A stretch of DNA of 64,000 nt, taken from the NCBI RefSeq assembly GCF_003576645.1, contig NC_044920.1:4317970-4381969 (forward strand), written 5' to 3'. Positions 24,822-35,714 of the stretch are shown in pieces. Position 1 is the stretch's first letter. The number at the start of each line of letters is the position of its first letter. The notes under the pieces are model-generated. The model was not told the origin of the DNA, searched no databases, and worked only from the letters and a program-made list of their open reading frames with translations. The translations under genes and the position numbers were made by a program. Origin of the DNA: Ipomoea triloba (Eukaryota > Streptophyta > Magnoliopsida > Solanales > Convolvulaceae).

Positions 24822-25735
24822 GAGCTTCAAGCAAAGACGTCTCTCCAGCGAGGTGGTCATATCATTTGCAGGATCTGGTGAGCCATTATCTTTTTGGCTT
24901 GTGGGCTATAATATCTTCCATGCAGTAAACTTTGGGGCACATCAATTTGGTGTGTAATTTTGTCACCACAATATTTCTGAAATGGCATTATTGTCGCAAT
25001 TTTGTATATGTGCCTCTAGTGAATACAAGAATATGATAGTGTTATAGAGTTGAAGTAATACATGATACTACGAAAGTGTGTATTTTACCTCGTCCAAATG
25101 TCTTGTCAAACTTCTTTTTGTATCTTTACGTGTAACATCAGTAGGAGATCTTTATGTAGTTGGGAACGTTGCTTTACTGTCTATGATCTCAACCACTCCT
25201 TTTTCCTCACATTCCCAATTTTCCAAATTTTGTGATCGAGTATTTATGCTTAAAAGTATTTGTCACATTCTTTTACCGTGCATTATAAGTGTTAGTTTAT
25301 CTTTAGGGAAAAGGGCAAATAGGCCTTTTAGACGAACGATTCAATGAAACCTCAAGTGGTCATAAAAGTTTAATTTACTGGTAACTAGCAGATTACAGAT
25401 AAAATTACTGCCGTTGATAAAAAAAAAATTACCACCACTAAGTCAACTATCACTGGATCGAATTGGTTGCCTTATTTCGATTGACGAAGAAGGTGATCAC
25501 TAGTTGCCTTCTTCGATCTGAAGAAGGTGACCGACGTGGTTGCCTTTACGAACAATGGCGATTGTGCGTCGATAAATCTTTATTAACTAATTATTTCAGG
25601 TTATTGGGTAAAAATGCATTAAAATGATAAGTTGGAAAGTTTAATGGTACCTTTTAATAATTGAAATACTAATATGACACTTTTTATAATTAAATGGTAT
25701 AATAAACTTTTTCTATATAGTTCACAATTATTATA
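24822..25735. other. NUP1 3' flank and a truncated TIR element start
   Basis: The first 200 bases are probably the NUP1 3' UTR. At about 25310 a GGGAAAAGGGCAAATAGGCC end like those of the MULE-like MITEs appears, but no matching right end follows, so it looks truncated. A GAAGAAGGTGA / TTGCCTTCTTCGAT block repeats at 25470-25545. No gene is recognised. Confidence 0.35.
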
Positions 25736-26282
25736 GAGCAAATACCAATTTTGACCAACGAATATTATCAAAATGACAGTTTTGGTCCACATGTTTAATT
25801 TATACCAATTTTCATCCATGACTATTGTTTTAGTGCCAAAATCCATCACGCAAGTCACTCATTCGTTTTAAGATGTGCTGAAATCTAAAATTTTAAGTGT
25901 ATTTTCGTACTTTTCAACTTAAGATCCCAATTTGAGCATGAATAATGAGATTTGAACCCTAAGATCGATCTCAATTCTCGCAGTTCTTCTCCTCATCCTA
26001 CATTAATTTGAGGAGTAGAACTGTGAATTGAGATCGATCTTAGCGATTAAATCCCTTTATTCATGTTCAAATAAAGATCTTAATTAAAAAGGACGAAAAT
26101 ACCCTAAATAATTTCATATTTCTACATATCTTAGTTGTGATCAATTTTGGCACTAAAATAATAGTTGTGGATGAAAATTGGTAGTAAAACAATAGTCGTG
26201 GATGAAAATTGGTAAGAATTAAACATGTGGATCAAAACTGTAATTTTGCTAATACTTGTGAGACCAAAATTGGTATTTGCTC
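25736..26282. mobile_element. MULE-like foldback element (547 bp)
   Basis: The two halves are nearly complementary for most of their length. The ends are GAGCAAATACCAATTTTG and its inverse, and an inner palindrome carries AGATCGATCTCAATTC / GAATTGAGATCGATCT. It is flanked by a perfect 9-bp duplication ATTATTATA (25727-25735, 26283-26291). A transcript through it would form a long hairpin. Non-coding. Confidence 0.85.
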
Positions 26283-26645
26283 ATTATTATATCATGTACT
26301 ATGGTCCACCTTGTAAGGTCGACTAATGATATAAGATACATTTTTAATACATTGAATGTGCATTTTTGAAGGTTCATTGAATGGCGCGTGCTGGCCACAT
26401 GCCATATGGACATGCAAAGGGTGATGGATAACATCAACGACTGAAATAACCATTGAGCCTAAAAAAAATTTCAATGTACTCAACAGTCAAAACTTTTTTG
26501 ACGGTTGAGTGTTTTTTTAATCTATATATAATTATATGTCCTACAATTCTACTTCATTTGTATTCAATATTGTTTTTTCTACAATCCAACTCTTTCAATA
26601 TATTATTCTCAAATTGCACTTTCTCTCAATTTCTCCCATCTCAAA

Positions 26646-28340
26646 ATGTCTAGTGACCATGAACATTCCGATGATAATAATTGAGATTTTAGAGGACTAT
26701 TTGGTTGAACAAGTAATTCAAATATTGATAAATAGGAGATCATTTTCTTCACAATCTACACGTCCTCGAAGATACATCAGTCGGGATCATGAGAGTGGTC
26801 ATGATTGTTTAGTTCACGATTACTTTAACGATTATGGTCACGCCTATCCGGAGAATTTGTTCTGAAAATCATTTTTGATAGAGTAAATACGTGACTACAC
26901 TACGATAATGGTCGTAACGGAATACAGTCAAATATACTTTTATTAATGATAGAACGGGTACAGTGATTATACCCTATAGGTAGCTCGGTCAACGTAACAG
27001 TGGTTAGAGGTTTCCGAGCTACTAGACTACTTATGAGGAAACAGCCAAAGGTCCATTTCCTAACATTAAATGGCGTGTATATAGGGTGTCAGGGGACAAG
27101 TGCTGGTCTCGCGGCATGGCAGCCGCGTGGCGGCCATGCACATGCCCGATATTAGGCCCACTACTTACGAGCCAAGTGTCGGGCGCCTATAGGTTGTATG
27201 CCGTAGGGGTAAACAAGAGAACATGCCCATACCGATCACCCGCGCCCTGCGAATGGTGATCCTGGCCTGACCTTTTCAAGTACAGTTGATCAGGTAGACC
27301 GGCGAATAGGTCCAGACTCCTGAGTCGTTGATCATCTCGGTCTGTACTCACGTGCACTATCAATTTTGAATGTGAAAACACTCGTTTTTGCATATAGTTC
27401 ATGCACTAGAGGATGAGTTTGAATTCTTTCAAGAACGGATGAATGCTGTCAGAAAAAGAAGTTTATCACCACTTAAAAACTGCACTACTACCATGTTAGT
27501 TAGCATACGGGTCACTAGTTGATGTAATGGATGAGTATCTACGTATGGGTGAATCAATTGCCATTGAATGTGTACTAAACTTTTGTCGTGCCCTGTTACA
27601 ATTATTTGGAGGCCAATTCTTGTGAAGACTCCCCCACCCCCTTCCCTCCCGCCAGCTGATATCCAATAATTAGTTCATATGCACGAACATGGACACAAGT
27701 TCCCTATAATGTTAGCAAGTTTGATTGTATGCATTGGAAGTAGTGGCGAAATTGCCTAGTAGCTTGGAAGCTGGGACAATTCACACGCGGTGATCACAAA
27801 GTGCTAACTTGCAAGACTTGTAGATTTGACACGCATTTTTTGGAGTTACAAAATCTTGCAATGAACGCCAGCCATTGTTCAATGATGTCTTACATGGATG
27901 TGCACCTAAGGTTAGCTTTAATGTCAAAGACACACAATATAACAGAGTGTACTATATAACCAATGGAATTTATCCACAATGATCATGCTTCTTGAAGAGC
28001 TTTATGAGGTCCAAACTCTAGAGCAACTGAAGAGAAAGAAGTTTAGCAAACATCAAGATTCAGCAAGAAAAGACGTGGAACGGGCATTCGAGATTCTTCA
28101 ATCTCATTGGACAATGATTAGAAGCTCATCGCAATTTTGGTATAAGGACGACTTGAAAGATATAATGTACACATGCATTATTTTGCACAACATGATTGTT
28201 CAAGATGAGTAGGTTGGACGATGGCAGTAATACGCCAACACAACCTACTCACGGCTTACCCGAAGATTTTCAAGAATACTTGGTAGGAATTCCAAGTTAC
28301 GCAGTTCTCAAGCACACCATCAATTTCGTGCAGACTTAGT
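26646..28340 (+). pseudogene. Decayed PIF/Harbinger transposase (DDE_Tnp_4 type)
   Basis: Fragments in changing frames follow the order of plant Harbinger transposases. First comes PRRYISRDHESGHDCLVHDYF at about 26760-26830. After an interruption come VHALEDEFEFFQERMNAVRK (27395 on) and VMDEYLRMGESIAIECV. Then come DCMHWK-like and HTRGDHK-like pieces near 27725-27800. Last is a C-terminal DSARKDVERAFEIL..MYTCIILHNMIVQDE stretch, open at 27979-28212. Stops and frameshifts are numerous. The arginine codon expected after ENLF reads TGA. The gene cannot make an active enzyme. Confidence 0.8.
26877..27394. other. Insertion of about 0.5 kb inside the Harbinger pseudogene
   Basis: The transposase homology breaks after ENLF*KSFLIE (about 26878) and resumes with VHALEDEF at about 27395. 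The intervening sequence is GC-richer (GGCATGGCAGCCGCGTGGCGGCC region) and unlike the flanks. It may be a solo LTR or another element nested in the gene. I found no clean terminal repeats or target duplication. Confidence 0.45.
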
Positions 28341-28632
28341 TGAACACATATGATTTTTTAACAATAATTAATTTGTAATTGTATTGATTGTATTCAATTT
28401 TGAGTTTTATTTTGTTTCATTTATGATTTCAAATGAGAATTTTAATATGGTGTTAATTGCTTGAATTAAATTTATGAAATTATATTTTATATTTTCAAAA
28501 TTATTTTATTTCGATATTTAAATTTATTTTTATTTTAAATTAAAATTAGAAGTTATAATTATAAAGTTGAAATTATTAATTATAAAAAATGAATAAAATA
28601 ATATATGAGGTCTAAAAGTATGAAGCAGTATG

Positions 28633-28940
28633 CCTATAGTCCACAAAGCTGTGTGGACCACGGTCCAAAACGATGTCATTTTAACATTAAAAAAAAAAGA
28701 AAATTCGTGCTCTACGTGCTTATGTGTTTGAATAACGAACTTTCTGGGATAAGATAATGTATTTTATGAGTTAGAATAATGTACTTTATGTGTTAGAATG
28801 AAATTTTTGAAGTAAAATAATGTACTTTATGAGCTGGAGTAATGTATTTTATGTGTTAAAATAATATATTTGATGAGTTAGAATAATGTATTTTATGTGT
28901 TTTTGGACCGTGGTCCACACGTATGGACTACGGTCTATGC
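28633..28940. mobile_element. MITE with GTGGACCACGGTCCA inverted repeats and tandem interior
   Basis: The inner part of the inverted repeat is perfect: GTGTGGACCACGGTCCAAAA at 28651-28670 against TTTTGGACCGTGGTCCACAC at 28901-28920. The outer 20 bases match partially (TAGTCCA / TGGACTA). The interior is a run of about seven degenerate 20-24 bp units of the type ATAATGTATTTTATGAGTTAGA. No protein is encoded. Confidence 0.65.
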
Positions 28941-29463
28941 AATAATGATTGCCTATATAATAAGGAGAAAAAAAAGATTAGAGAGAAAATAACAAATTGC
29001 ATTGTAGACCCTGATCCAAAAATAACCTTTAGATTATGTATTTATAGTTGATACATTCTGTACTTATACTTGCAGTTGACTGTATCTGTAATTATCAAGT
29101 TATTTGTTTACATGTACAAAAATTTATTAGTAGGTACAAAATATTTTAATCTAAGGTACATCATTTTTGTATTAAGGCTCAAATTTCTATGGTATAACAA
29201 TTGAGTGTGATGCAATAATATACAGTGATATGGAGGAGTTGAGCCCATAAAAAAATGGGGAGATAAAAGGGTTAATAGACCATAGTTGGAGATGTAGATG
29301 CCCTAAGCAGGCTTAAGGTCCAAGGACATAATCGTCCATTCCAAAGGCAGAGAGTAAACAACTTACAACTCTCCCGCTCGTGGCTCGCCGTCGCCGGAGC
29401 TAAAATTTATCTGGCAGTTCAGCAGCACTTCAGGCGACTGGAAAATACACGACTTTGGACAAA

Positions 29464-31931
29464 ATGTTGAGGCGAGCTCTAACAAGCGCCGCCGCCGCGC
29501 TCCGGCAACGGCACTCCTGCCACGCGTTAGTCGCTCGGCGGTCTTCGTCGTCGTCGTCATCTAGTGGTTCAACCGCTGTAAACAGCATTATTCTCCGCTC
29601 CCTCAAAGATCACTATCTCGAAGTCTCCAAAATGACCCCTCCCCCGGTAAAACCTCATTCCCCCTTTCCTCACATATAGGAAAAATGAGCTCATATACGT
29701 ACCTACATATGAGATTTGTGAAGCTAGGGTTTTATTTTATTATTATTATTATTATTTTTTTTTTTATTTCCTTGCTTTTCTGGTTTGATTTTTCCTCGCA
29801 GTAGTATATGTATATGTTTATGTGTATATATGTATATGAATAATGATTTTTTTTCGCCGGAGTTAATTGAAGTGTACTGTTGAGGTTTAAGAAGGGTTTA
29901 TTGGGGTTTCATTTGATGGCTATCCATCACCCGTTGCTCAGACACCACTTCACAACTGGCTAACTTACAAGTTAAAAGACTTAATTTATAGCAAATGTTC
30001 ATCCCTGTGTTCTTGGCATTAAAAGTGAATGAACTAATACTTGTACTGACTGACAGGTCCTAATTGTATCCCAGCTCATGAAGCTGTATAAAGTGCTAAT
30101 ATTTAGTTGAAGTGCTGATTTATCTAAATTAACCATTGATGCCAATAAAAATTTTGTTGTCTTTCACCCTAAGCGATTGATTCACACTTTTGTTTTTTGA
30201 TCTCCCCAGAAAATTAGCCCTCCTTCTCCATTCACAGTTGTGAAGGGGGCACTTGATGGTAATGGCCCTGTTCTGGAACGGACACATGGCAATGAGGAGA
30301 TTCGTATCTCTGTGATGCGGTTGGCTAACATTATACCTGGAGGAGGGGATGAAAATGATGAGGATGACATTAATCAATTGTTTGTCCATGTTGACATCTC
30401 TAAGCCTGGTCAAAAGGAGTCTTTGCATTTTCTGTGTGGCTTATATCCTGATGCTTTGGGAATTCATTCGGTCTCATTGAGAACCAGGGATGACACAGGG
30501 TTTCTTGAAGCCTCAAATAAGTATGGTGGTCCAGTATTTCAGTAAGTTTCAGATGGATTCTCAATTTCTCATTGTACATTTTGCAATAAATTTATGATCA
30601 TTATTTCTTAATTTTTATTTACTACAAATTGCTATAAAGTAAAGTTTGTGCATGTTAACAGTTTAATAACTGGCACCAGGGGTAAAAAGGCTAGAAGCAT
30701 GAGACTCGCATTGCTATAAAAATGGTCCATGGTCTTAGTTTTGAACTAAAGAAATGCTTATTATGTTTGGGCACTTCTATATTTAATGGGTGATACTTGG
30801 TTCCCTGTCACTTTTTCTAGATGTGAAAGTTTACAGTGAAGTCAATAAGTACTAGAAATCATTCTTCTTCCTTAAGTTCTGTGTAAAATCATTCCCCCAA
30901 AAGGAGTAACAAGAGTATACTAGGACTTCTTATCTCAACTTCTTAATCTTATATAAATTTTTTTGAACAGAATTTCCCCATTTATATTCCATCCATCTCT
31001 TATCTATGAAACTATGTTAAAGGCTAAGGCAGTACTTGTTGTGAAGTTTTCATTGTTAGAGAGTATGGCAGAAATTTATCTTCTCAACATTTTGCAGTGA
31101 GTTAATGCCATCTGTGGTCCTTTGAATATAGTGGTTTTGTCATGTTTAGTCCTAAAATTTCAAGTTACCCATGGTCCGTCAACTTTCAAATTTTAACCAG
31201 TCGTGGTCCTTTCAGAAGTAAAGTATGGGCAAAGTCACCCCTTCAGAAGGATCATGGCTGGTTAAATTTTGAAAGTTGAAGGACCACGGCTAGTTAAAAT
31301 TTGATAGTTGAAGGACCATGAGTGGTTAACTTGAATGTTGAACGACTAGGTGGTTAACTTGAAAGTTTAAGACTAAATGTGGCAAAACTATTATACTCGA
31401 ATGACCCCATATGACATTAACTATTTTGCAGTAGATAGAGAAGGATTCAGGTGGAAGGCAAGATAACGTCTTTGCTATCTGTTAGTAATATTTGTAGTGC
31501 ACGTCTTGATATGTTATCTATCTTCATTCTCAAATATGATATATGCTATTCATGCTACTATCATGTGATTCAATGTTTTGATAAGTAGGCTGGCAAGTTG
31601 CCAAGGCCTTATTGATGTTGTCACTGTTGTAAAGCTTTCCGTTCTTTAGGCATATCAACTGCCACTTCAGATTTCATGAAAACATTAATTTTGTTGGGTG
31701 GTTCTTTCAAGTTGAATGATAAATTTTCAAATGGCTATTCACAGAGATATAGATGAAAGGACTAGAGACGCATTTCACAGCTACATTGAGGAGCGTGGAA
31801 TCAGTGAAAGCCTATTTCCATTCCTGCAAGCTTGGCTTTATGTGAAGGACCATCGGAATCTCATGCGCTGGTTCAGAACAATAGGTACATTTATTAACGA
31901 GGGCAAAGGAGCCTCCGCTACACATGCTTAG
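29464..31931 (+). CDS. MAM33/p32-family mitochondrial matrix protein, three exons
   Basis: Exons 29464-29646, 30210-30541 and 31745-31931 join to 702 bases (233 codons plus stop) with GT-AG introns. The N-terminus (MLRRALTSAAAALRQRH..ARR) is basic, Ser/Ala-rich and free of acids, a good mitochondrial presequence. The body has the acidic loop (GGGDENDEDDINQ), a strand-rich core (FVHVDISKPG, LHFLCGLYPDAL) and the conserved C-terminal helices (IEERGISESLFPFLQAWLYV, HRNLMRWF). This is the MAM33 / mitochondrial glycoprotein / p32 family, trimeric acidic matrix proteins linked to mitochondrial translation and respiration. The presequence and core length are normal for the family. Intron 2 carries a MITE (31099-31423). 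Confidence 0.92.
31099..31423. mobile_element. MULE-like MITE inside intron 2 of the MAM33 gene
   Basis: The ends are GAGTTAATGCCATCTGTGG and, inverted, TAGTTAATGTCATATGGGG. A perfect 9-bp duplication TTTTGCAGT flanks it (31090-31098 and 31424-31432). The centre consists of inverted units of the type AACTTTCAAATTTTAACCAG. The duplicated target TTTTGCAG resembles a 3' splice site, so both flanks look like acceptors within the intron. Confidence 0.85.
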
Positions 31932-32244
31932 CTTTCGTTATATATATCTAATTAAAGACTGAATGAAAGTGGGGAAAAGAGTGAAAATCATCGATGAATA
32001 CTGTCAATTCCAAGTCATGCATCTGCAAAATGGTTACTATATACGCACTTTGCTGATAGTCTAGCTCTTGCCAATGTTTTTCACCATTTATTGTCTTCTC
32101 TACTACTTGCCACTGTGTTTTTGCAAATCTTATTTTTCCCCTAATTCATGGATTTTGATTTTTCTTTTCTCCCCAAGCATACATGTACTGAGTCAATACA
32201 GAGAAGGGGAAGGGAGGGAGGTGGGTTTTTTTTTTTTTTTTTTT

Positions 32245-33771
32245 GGCTAAAGTGTCATTCGGCACCATGAACCATTCACGATTATTCATCCCGCACCATG
32301 GTCTTCAATAAGTGATTATTCGAGCTATAAACCAAATTTTTTTTGCGCCTAACCTTTTTTGTAGGTTTACCGGTAAACATTATGACATGGCGTTAGTTTC
32401 CTGCTGATTAGGACTTATTTGTTAGTGACGTGGCTTTAATTAAATGAGATGGAATCCATGTAAGATTAAATAAAAATAAATAAATAAATAAAAACTAAGA
32501 ATCAATCGACGACGACTACACTTTCGATTTTCCCCAATTTTTACCGTCTGAATTCCTTCAGCGAAATTGGTGACTGCACCCAAATCCAAAGCCACAACAA
32601 ATTTGAGAAATTATGCCAAGTGCTACTGAACTTTCATCCATTTTGTATAAAATCTTTCATCACTCCAAAGCAGCATTCTCTTTAACGAAATTCTGACATT
32701 TTTTTGCTTCAAATACAAATGTTCCTCCCAATCCACGACTCGTTAATCTTCCGACGAGTCAGTTTTTGACAACTTCTGCGTGGATTCATGTTTAACAGAG
32801 CTATGGGGTTCGCCCAACTTGCGCGCAGAAGTAGAAGAAGTAATTGAGCTTGTACAAGAAGGCTATGCAAATTGACGAAGCCTGGGTAATCTAGCCATAG
32901 AGCCATCACTATCCACAACTTCACAAAGAACAGCAACAGGATCTAATCCAGCTAATACAGCAAGATCAACAGAAGCTTCTGTATGGCCAACTCTTTTTAG
33001 TACGTATCCCACCTTCTCTCCCGGTCGATTGAAATCCTCAGTTTTAAATCTCTAGATGCCAGAGCCAATATAGTCTTCACCCTATCATCACTAGCTGAGA
33101 CCCCTGTTGTGGTACCATATTTTGCATCCTATGAGATTCAACTAATTAATGTCAACCTATGAAGAGGATACATATTGTAGAAATGCTAATACCTGCAAAG
33201 TAGATTTTTTACCCAGGGAAGTATCAACTTAAAATAAGTTTCTGTCACGAAGGATAGCAGCAAGAATTTTTCAAGCCAACAGTCCGAGTTAAATCAAAGG
33301 AGTGGCAAGGCCGCAAGACAGAAAGTCCGGCGGAGATGCTCTGTGCTCGTGCAGTCGTGCCCAAAGTGAACCCGTTGGTTTCTTGTATTATATGGGAACA
33401 TAGAGCTCGCAAGTTTTCCACTGAGGAAAACCATTACTTCGTTGATGTTCTTCTGTCTCTTAATGCACTGACAGCACCGCAAAAGTTGTCAAATTCTGAT
33501 ATTCTTCCGGCGTGGAAACAATCACCATTGAGAATTTGGAGGTTTCAATTATCATTTCAAAATGCATGCTTTTATTATCTTCTCGTCAAATCTTCAATGC
33601 TTCTATCTTCTTTATGGCGCTGCTTTACTCGGCATATCCCAACGGCCATGCGTGGGGGGTGTTTTACATCAAAAAAAAATTTGGTTTATGACTCAAATAA
33701 TCACGTATTGAAGACCATGGTGCGGGATGAATAATCGTAAATGGTTCATGGTGCGGGTTGACACTTTAGTT
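32245..33771. mobile_element. Pack-type TIR transposon carrying a RIBA exon
   Basis: Arms of about 100 bp: the left starts CTAAAGTGTCATTCGGCACC at 32247, and the right arm is its inverse, ending near 33769. The shared core is CGATTATTCATCCCGCACCA. The element lies inside a poly-T tract, so the target duplication cannot be delimited. A related sequence at 39364-39715 runs through the same position with no insert. The interior holds a riboflavin-gene fragment (32862-33128) and at least one more exon-like block (33330-33580). No transposase is present. Confidence 0.8.
32862..33128 (-). pseudogene. Captured exon of RIBA (DHBP synthase / GTP cyclohydrolase II)
   Basis: On the minus strand an AG acceptor at 33129-33130 opens a segment reading DAKYGTTTGVSASDDRVKTI. 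It continues [20 protein letters not shown] and [19 protein letters not shown], then [15 protein letters not shown]. This is the conserved end of the 3,4-dihydroxy-2-butanone-4-phosphate synthase domain of plant RIBA proteins. One base is missing near the RDLK/EDF position, and the usual HIFPLKYREGG block before VLKR is absent. The fragment is a non-functional copy carried by the TIR element. The sequence upstream of the acceptor looks intronic, so capture was from DNA and not from mRNA. Confidence 0.8.
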
Positions 33772-34194
33772 TTTTTTTTTTTTTTTTTTTTTGGGGGGGG
33801 TAGGGTCCATCTCGATGAAGAGTTTTAGTAACATGTTTTACCAAGAAACCATTCACAATGAAAAGAGAGATTTTTACTTGTTGACTTTTATTTTTTTTTG
33901 AAAAAAAAAAGTCAACAAGTAAATGGGGAAACGAGATGTAATGGGGGAGAAATGTGCAAATATAAAAAAAATATAGGGACATATTTGTAAACAATGTATA
34001 AATATTAATTATTTCATAATTAAAAATATAAAATTAAGTAAATAGAAGTACTGCACCAAGTCACTAATAAATAGCTGAATAATAAATACGGAATCTATAT
34101 CTATACTATTAATAAAAATAAAATCCTCAATTTTAACTTTCCGCTCAAAACACTTCTAAAGGTTTGCGTAATCTACACTGTTAATAAAAACAAA

Positions 34195-35714
34195 ATCCTC
34201 ACTTTAAGCTTTAAAAGAAAAATCCTCACTTTAAGCTTTCCGTCCAAAATAGTCCTATAATATTTAGGATGAGATTATTCTACGTTACAATTCCTATCAT
34301 ACTACAATTCTACATTACAATTCTTATCGTACTACAATTCTACATTACAATTTCTATTAGTAATAAGATACAACCTTATTAAAATTCCTAATCCTATATT
34401 GCAAACTTTAAAAGAGAAATGCAGTGCAATTATTCGAGACATCCCCACTTTCAAATCTACAAATTTTGTTGCTGCGCCTATTTTATTTGAGACTTCCCCA
34501 CTTTCAAATCTGCAAATTATAAACAATGGTTTTCTTTCAATTTTACAAATCGAAAACAATTTTGTTCTTTCACTAATGGAGCATGTTTTTGTCTCTGCTT
34601 CCGACCTATTCCCAAGACGAGGAAAAGTTGTATAAGGCTTCGGTTGATTTGTTGTTATTTGTCCAGGGAATATCAACGTTCCGCAGTCAACCAACAAACA
34701 CTAGAGTGCCTATTCCATGACTCTTAGTAATTTTTCCAAACAGCTTGATTTTGTAATACCATTCCTGCAAAAGAAAAAATAGCATAGAATAATGATAACT
34801 ATAGTATTAGGTATTCTGTATTAGACATGAACAAAAAAGTACTTAATGATTTATGTTTTGTTTTAATTAAAGAGGATAAAACAATTCTTTTCTAAAGAAA
34901 ATATTTCAACACGACATGGAGTCAATTAAATTTCTTTCTACAAGGGCGTGGACTCATGGAGAGGTTGCTTCATTGACAATGACTGCATTAATGCTCTTTG
35001 CATTCTGATTTTGGACATGTCAGTAGGTTTCAGTAATATTAATATTAACGATAAAAATAAATGAATATTTTTAATGATAAAATCACAACAAAGATTGTTT
35101 TTAAAAAAAGGCCGATTATGTCATTAATGGTGGAATTAATGTGTCACTATTTACAATATAATTCTTTTAAACAATTTTTTTTTTTTTTGAGTTCTACTCA
35201 CTCTATTACATAAATATAGTTATCATTACTCTATGCTGTTTTTTCTTTTGTAGGAATGGTATTACAAAATCAAACTGTTTGAAAACATTACCTGGGAGTC
35301 ATGGAATAGGCACTCCAGTGTCTGTTGGTTGACTTTGATATTCCCTGGACAAATAACAACAAATCAACCGAAGCTTTATACAACTTTTCCTCGTTTTGGA
35401 GATAGGTCGGAAACAGAGACAAAAACATGCTCCATTAGTGAAAGAACAAAATTGTTTTCGATTTGTAGAATTGAAAGAAAACTATTGTATATAATTTGCA
35501 GATTTGAAAGTGGCAGGTCTCGAATAAAATAGGCGCATCAACAGAATTTGTAGATTTGAAAGTGGAGATATCTCGAATAATTGCATTGTTTTTCTCTTTT
35601 AAAGTTCGCAGTATAGGATTATGGATTTTAATAAGGTTGTATCTTATTACTAATAGAAATTGTAATGTAGAATTGTAGTACGGGAAGCTTAAAGTGAGAA
35701 TTTTATTTTTATAA
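34195..35714. repeat. Large inverted repeat (foldback), arms of about 500-600 bp
   Basis: The left arm (to about 34803) and right arm (from about 35217) are inverted copies. Shared blocks include TACAACTTTTCCTCG (inverted at 34618-34633), GGAATGGTATTACAAAATCAA and TCCATTAGTGAAAGAACAAA. The loop is about 410 bp. Each arm retains an overlapping open frame with QITTNQPK..TTFPR..CSISERTKLFSIC, on the minus strand in the left arm (34332-34697) and on the plus strand in the right (35329-35532). No protein family is recognised. The outer edge is not sharply defined. Confidence 0.75.

Noticed and set aside
27187..27402. 71-codon minus-strand frame in the insert of the Harbinger pseudogene
   Set aside because: No recognisable domain; its end crosses the boundary into transposase sequence on the other strand, so it is unlikely to be a gene.
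33336..33734. 132-codon open frame inside the RIBA-carrying element
   Set aside because: No family features, runs into the right terminal inverted repeat, and the composition fits captured or random sequence. I only note it as a possible second captured fragment.
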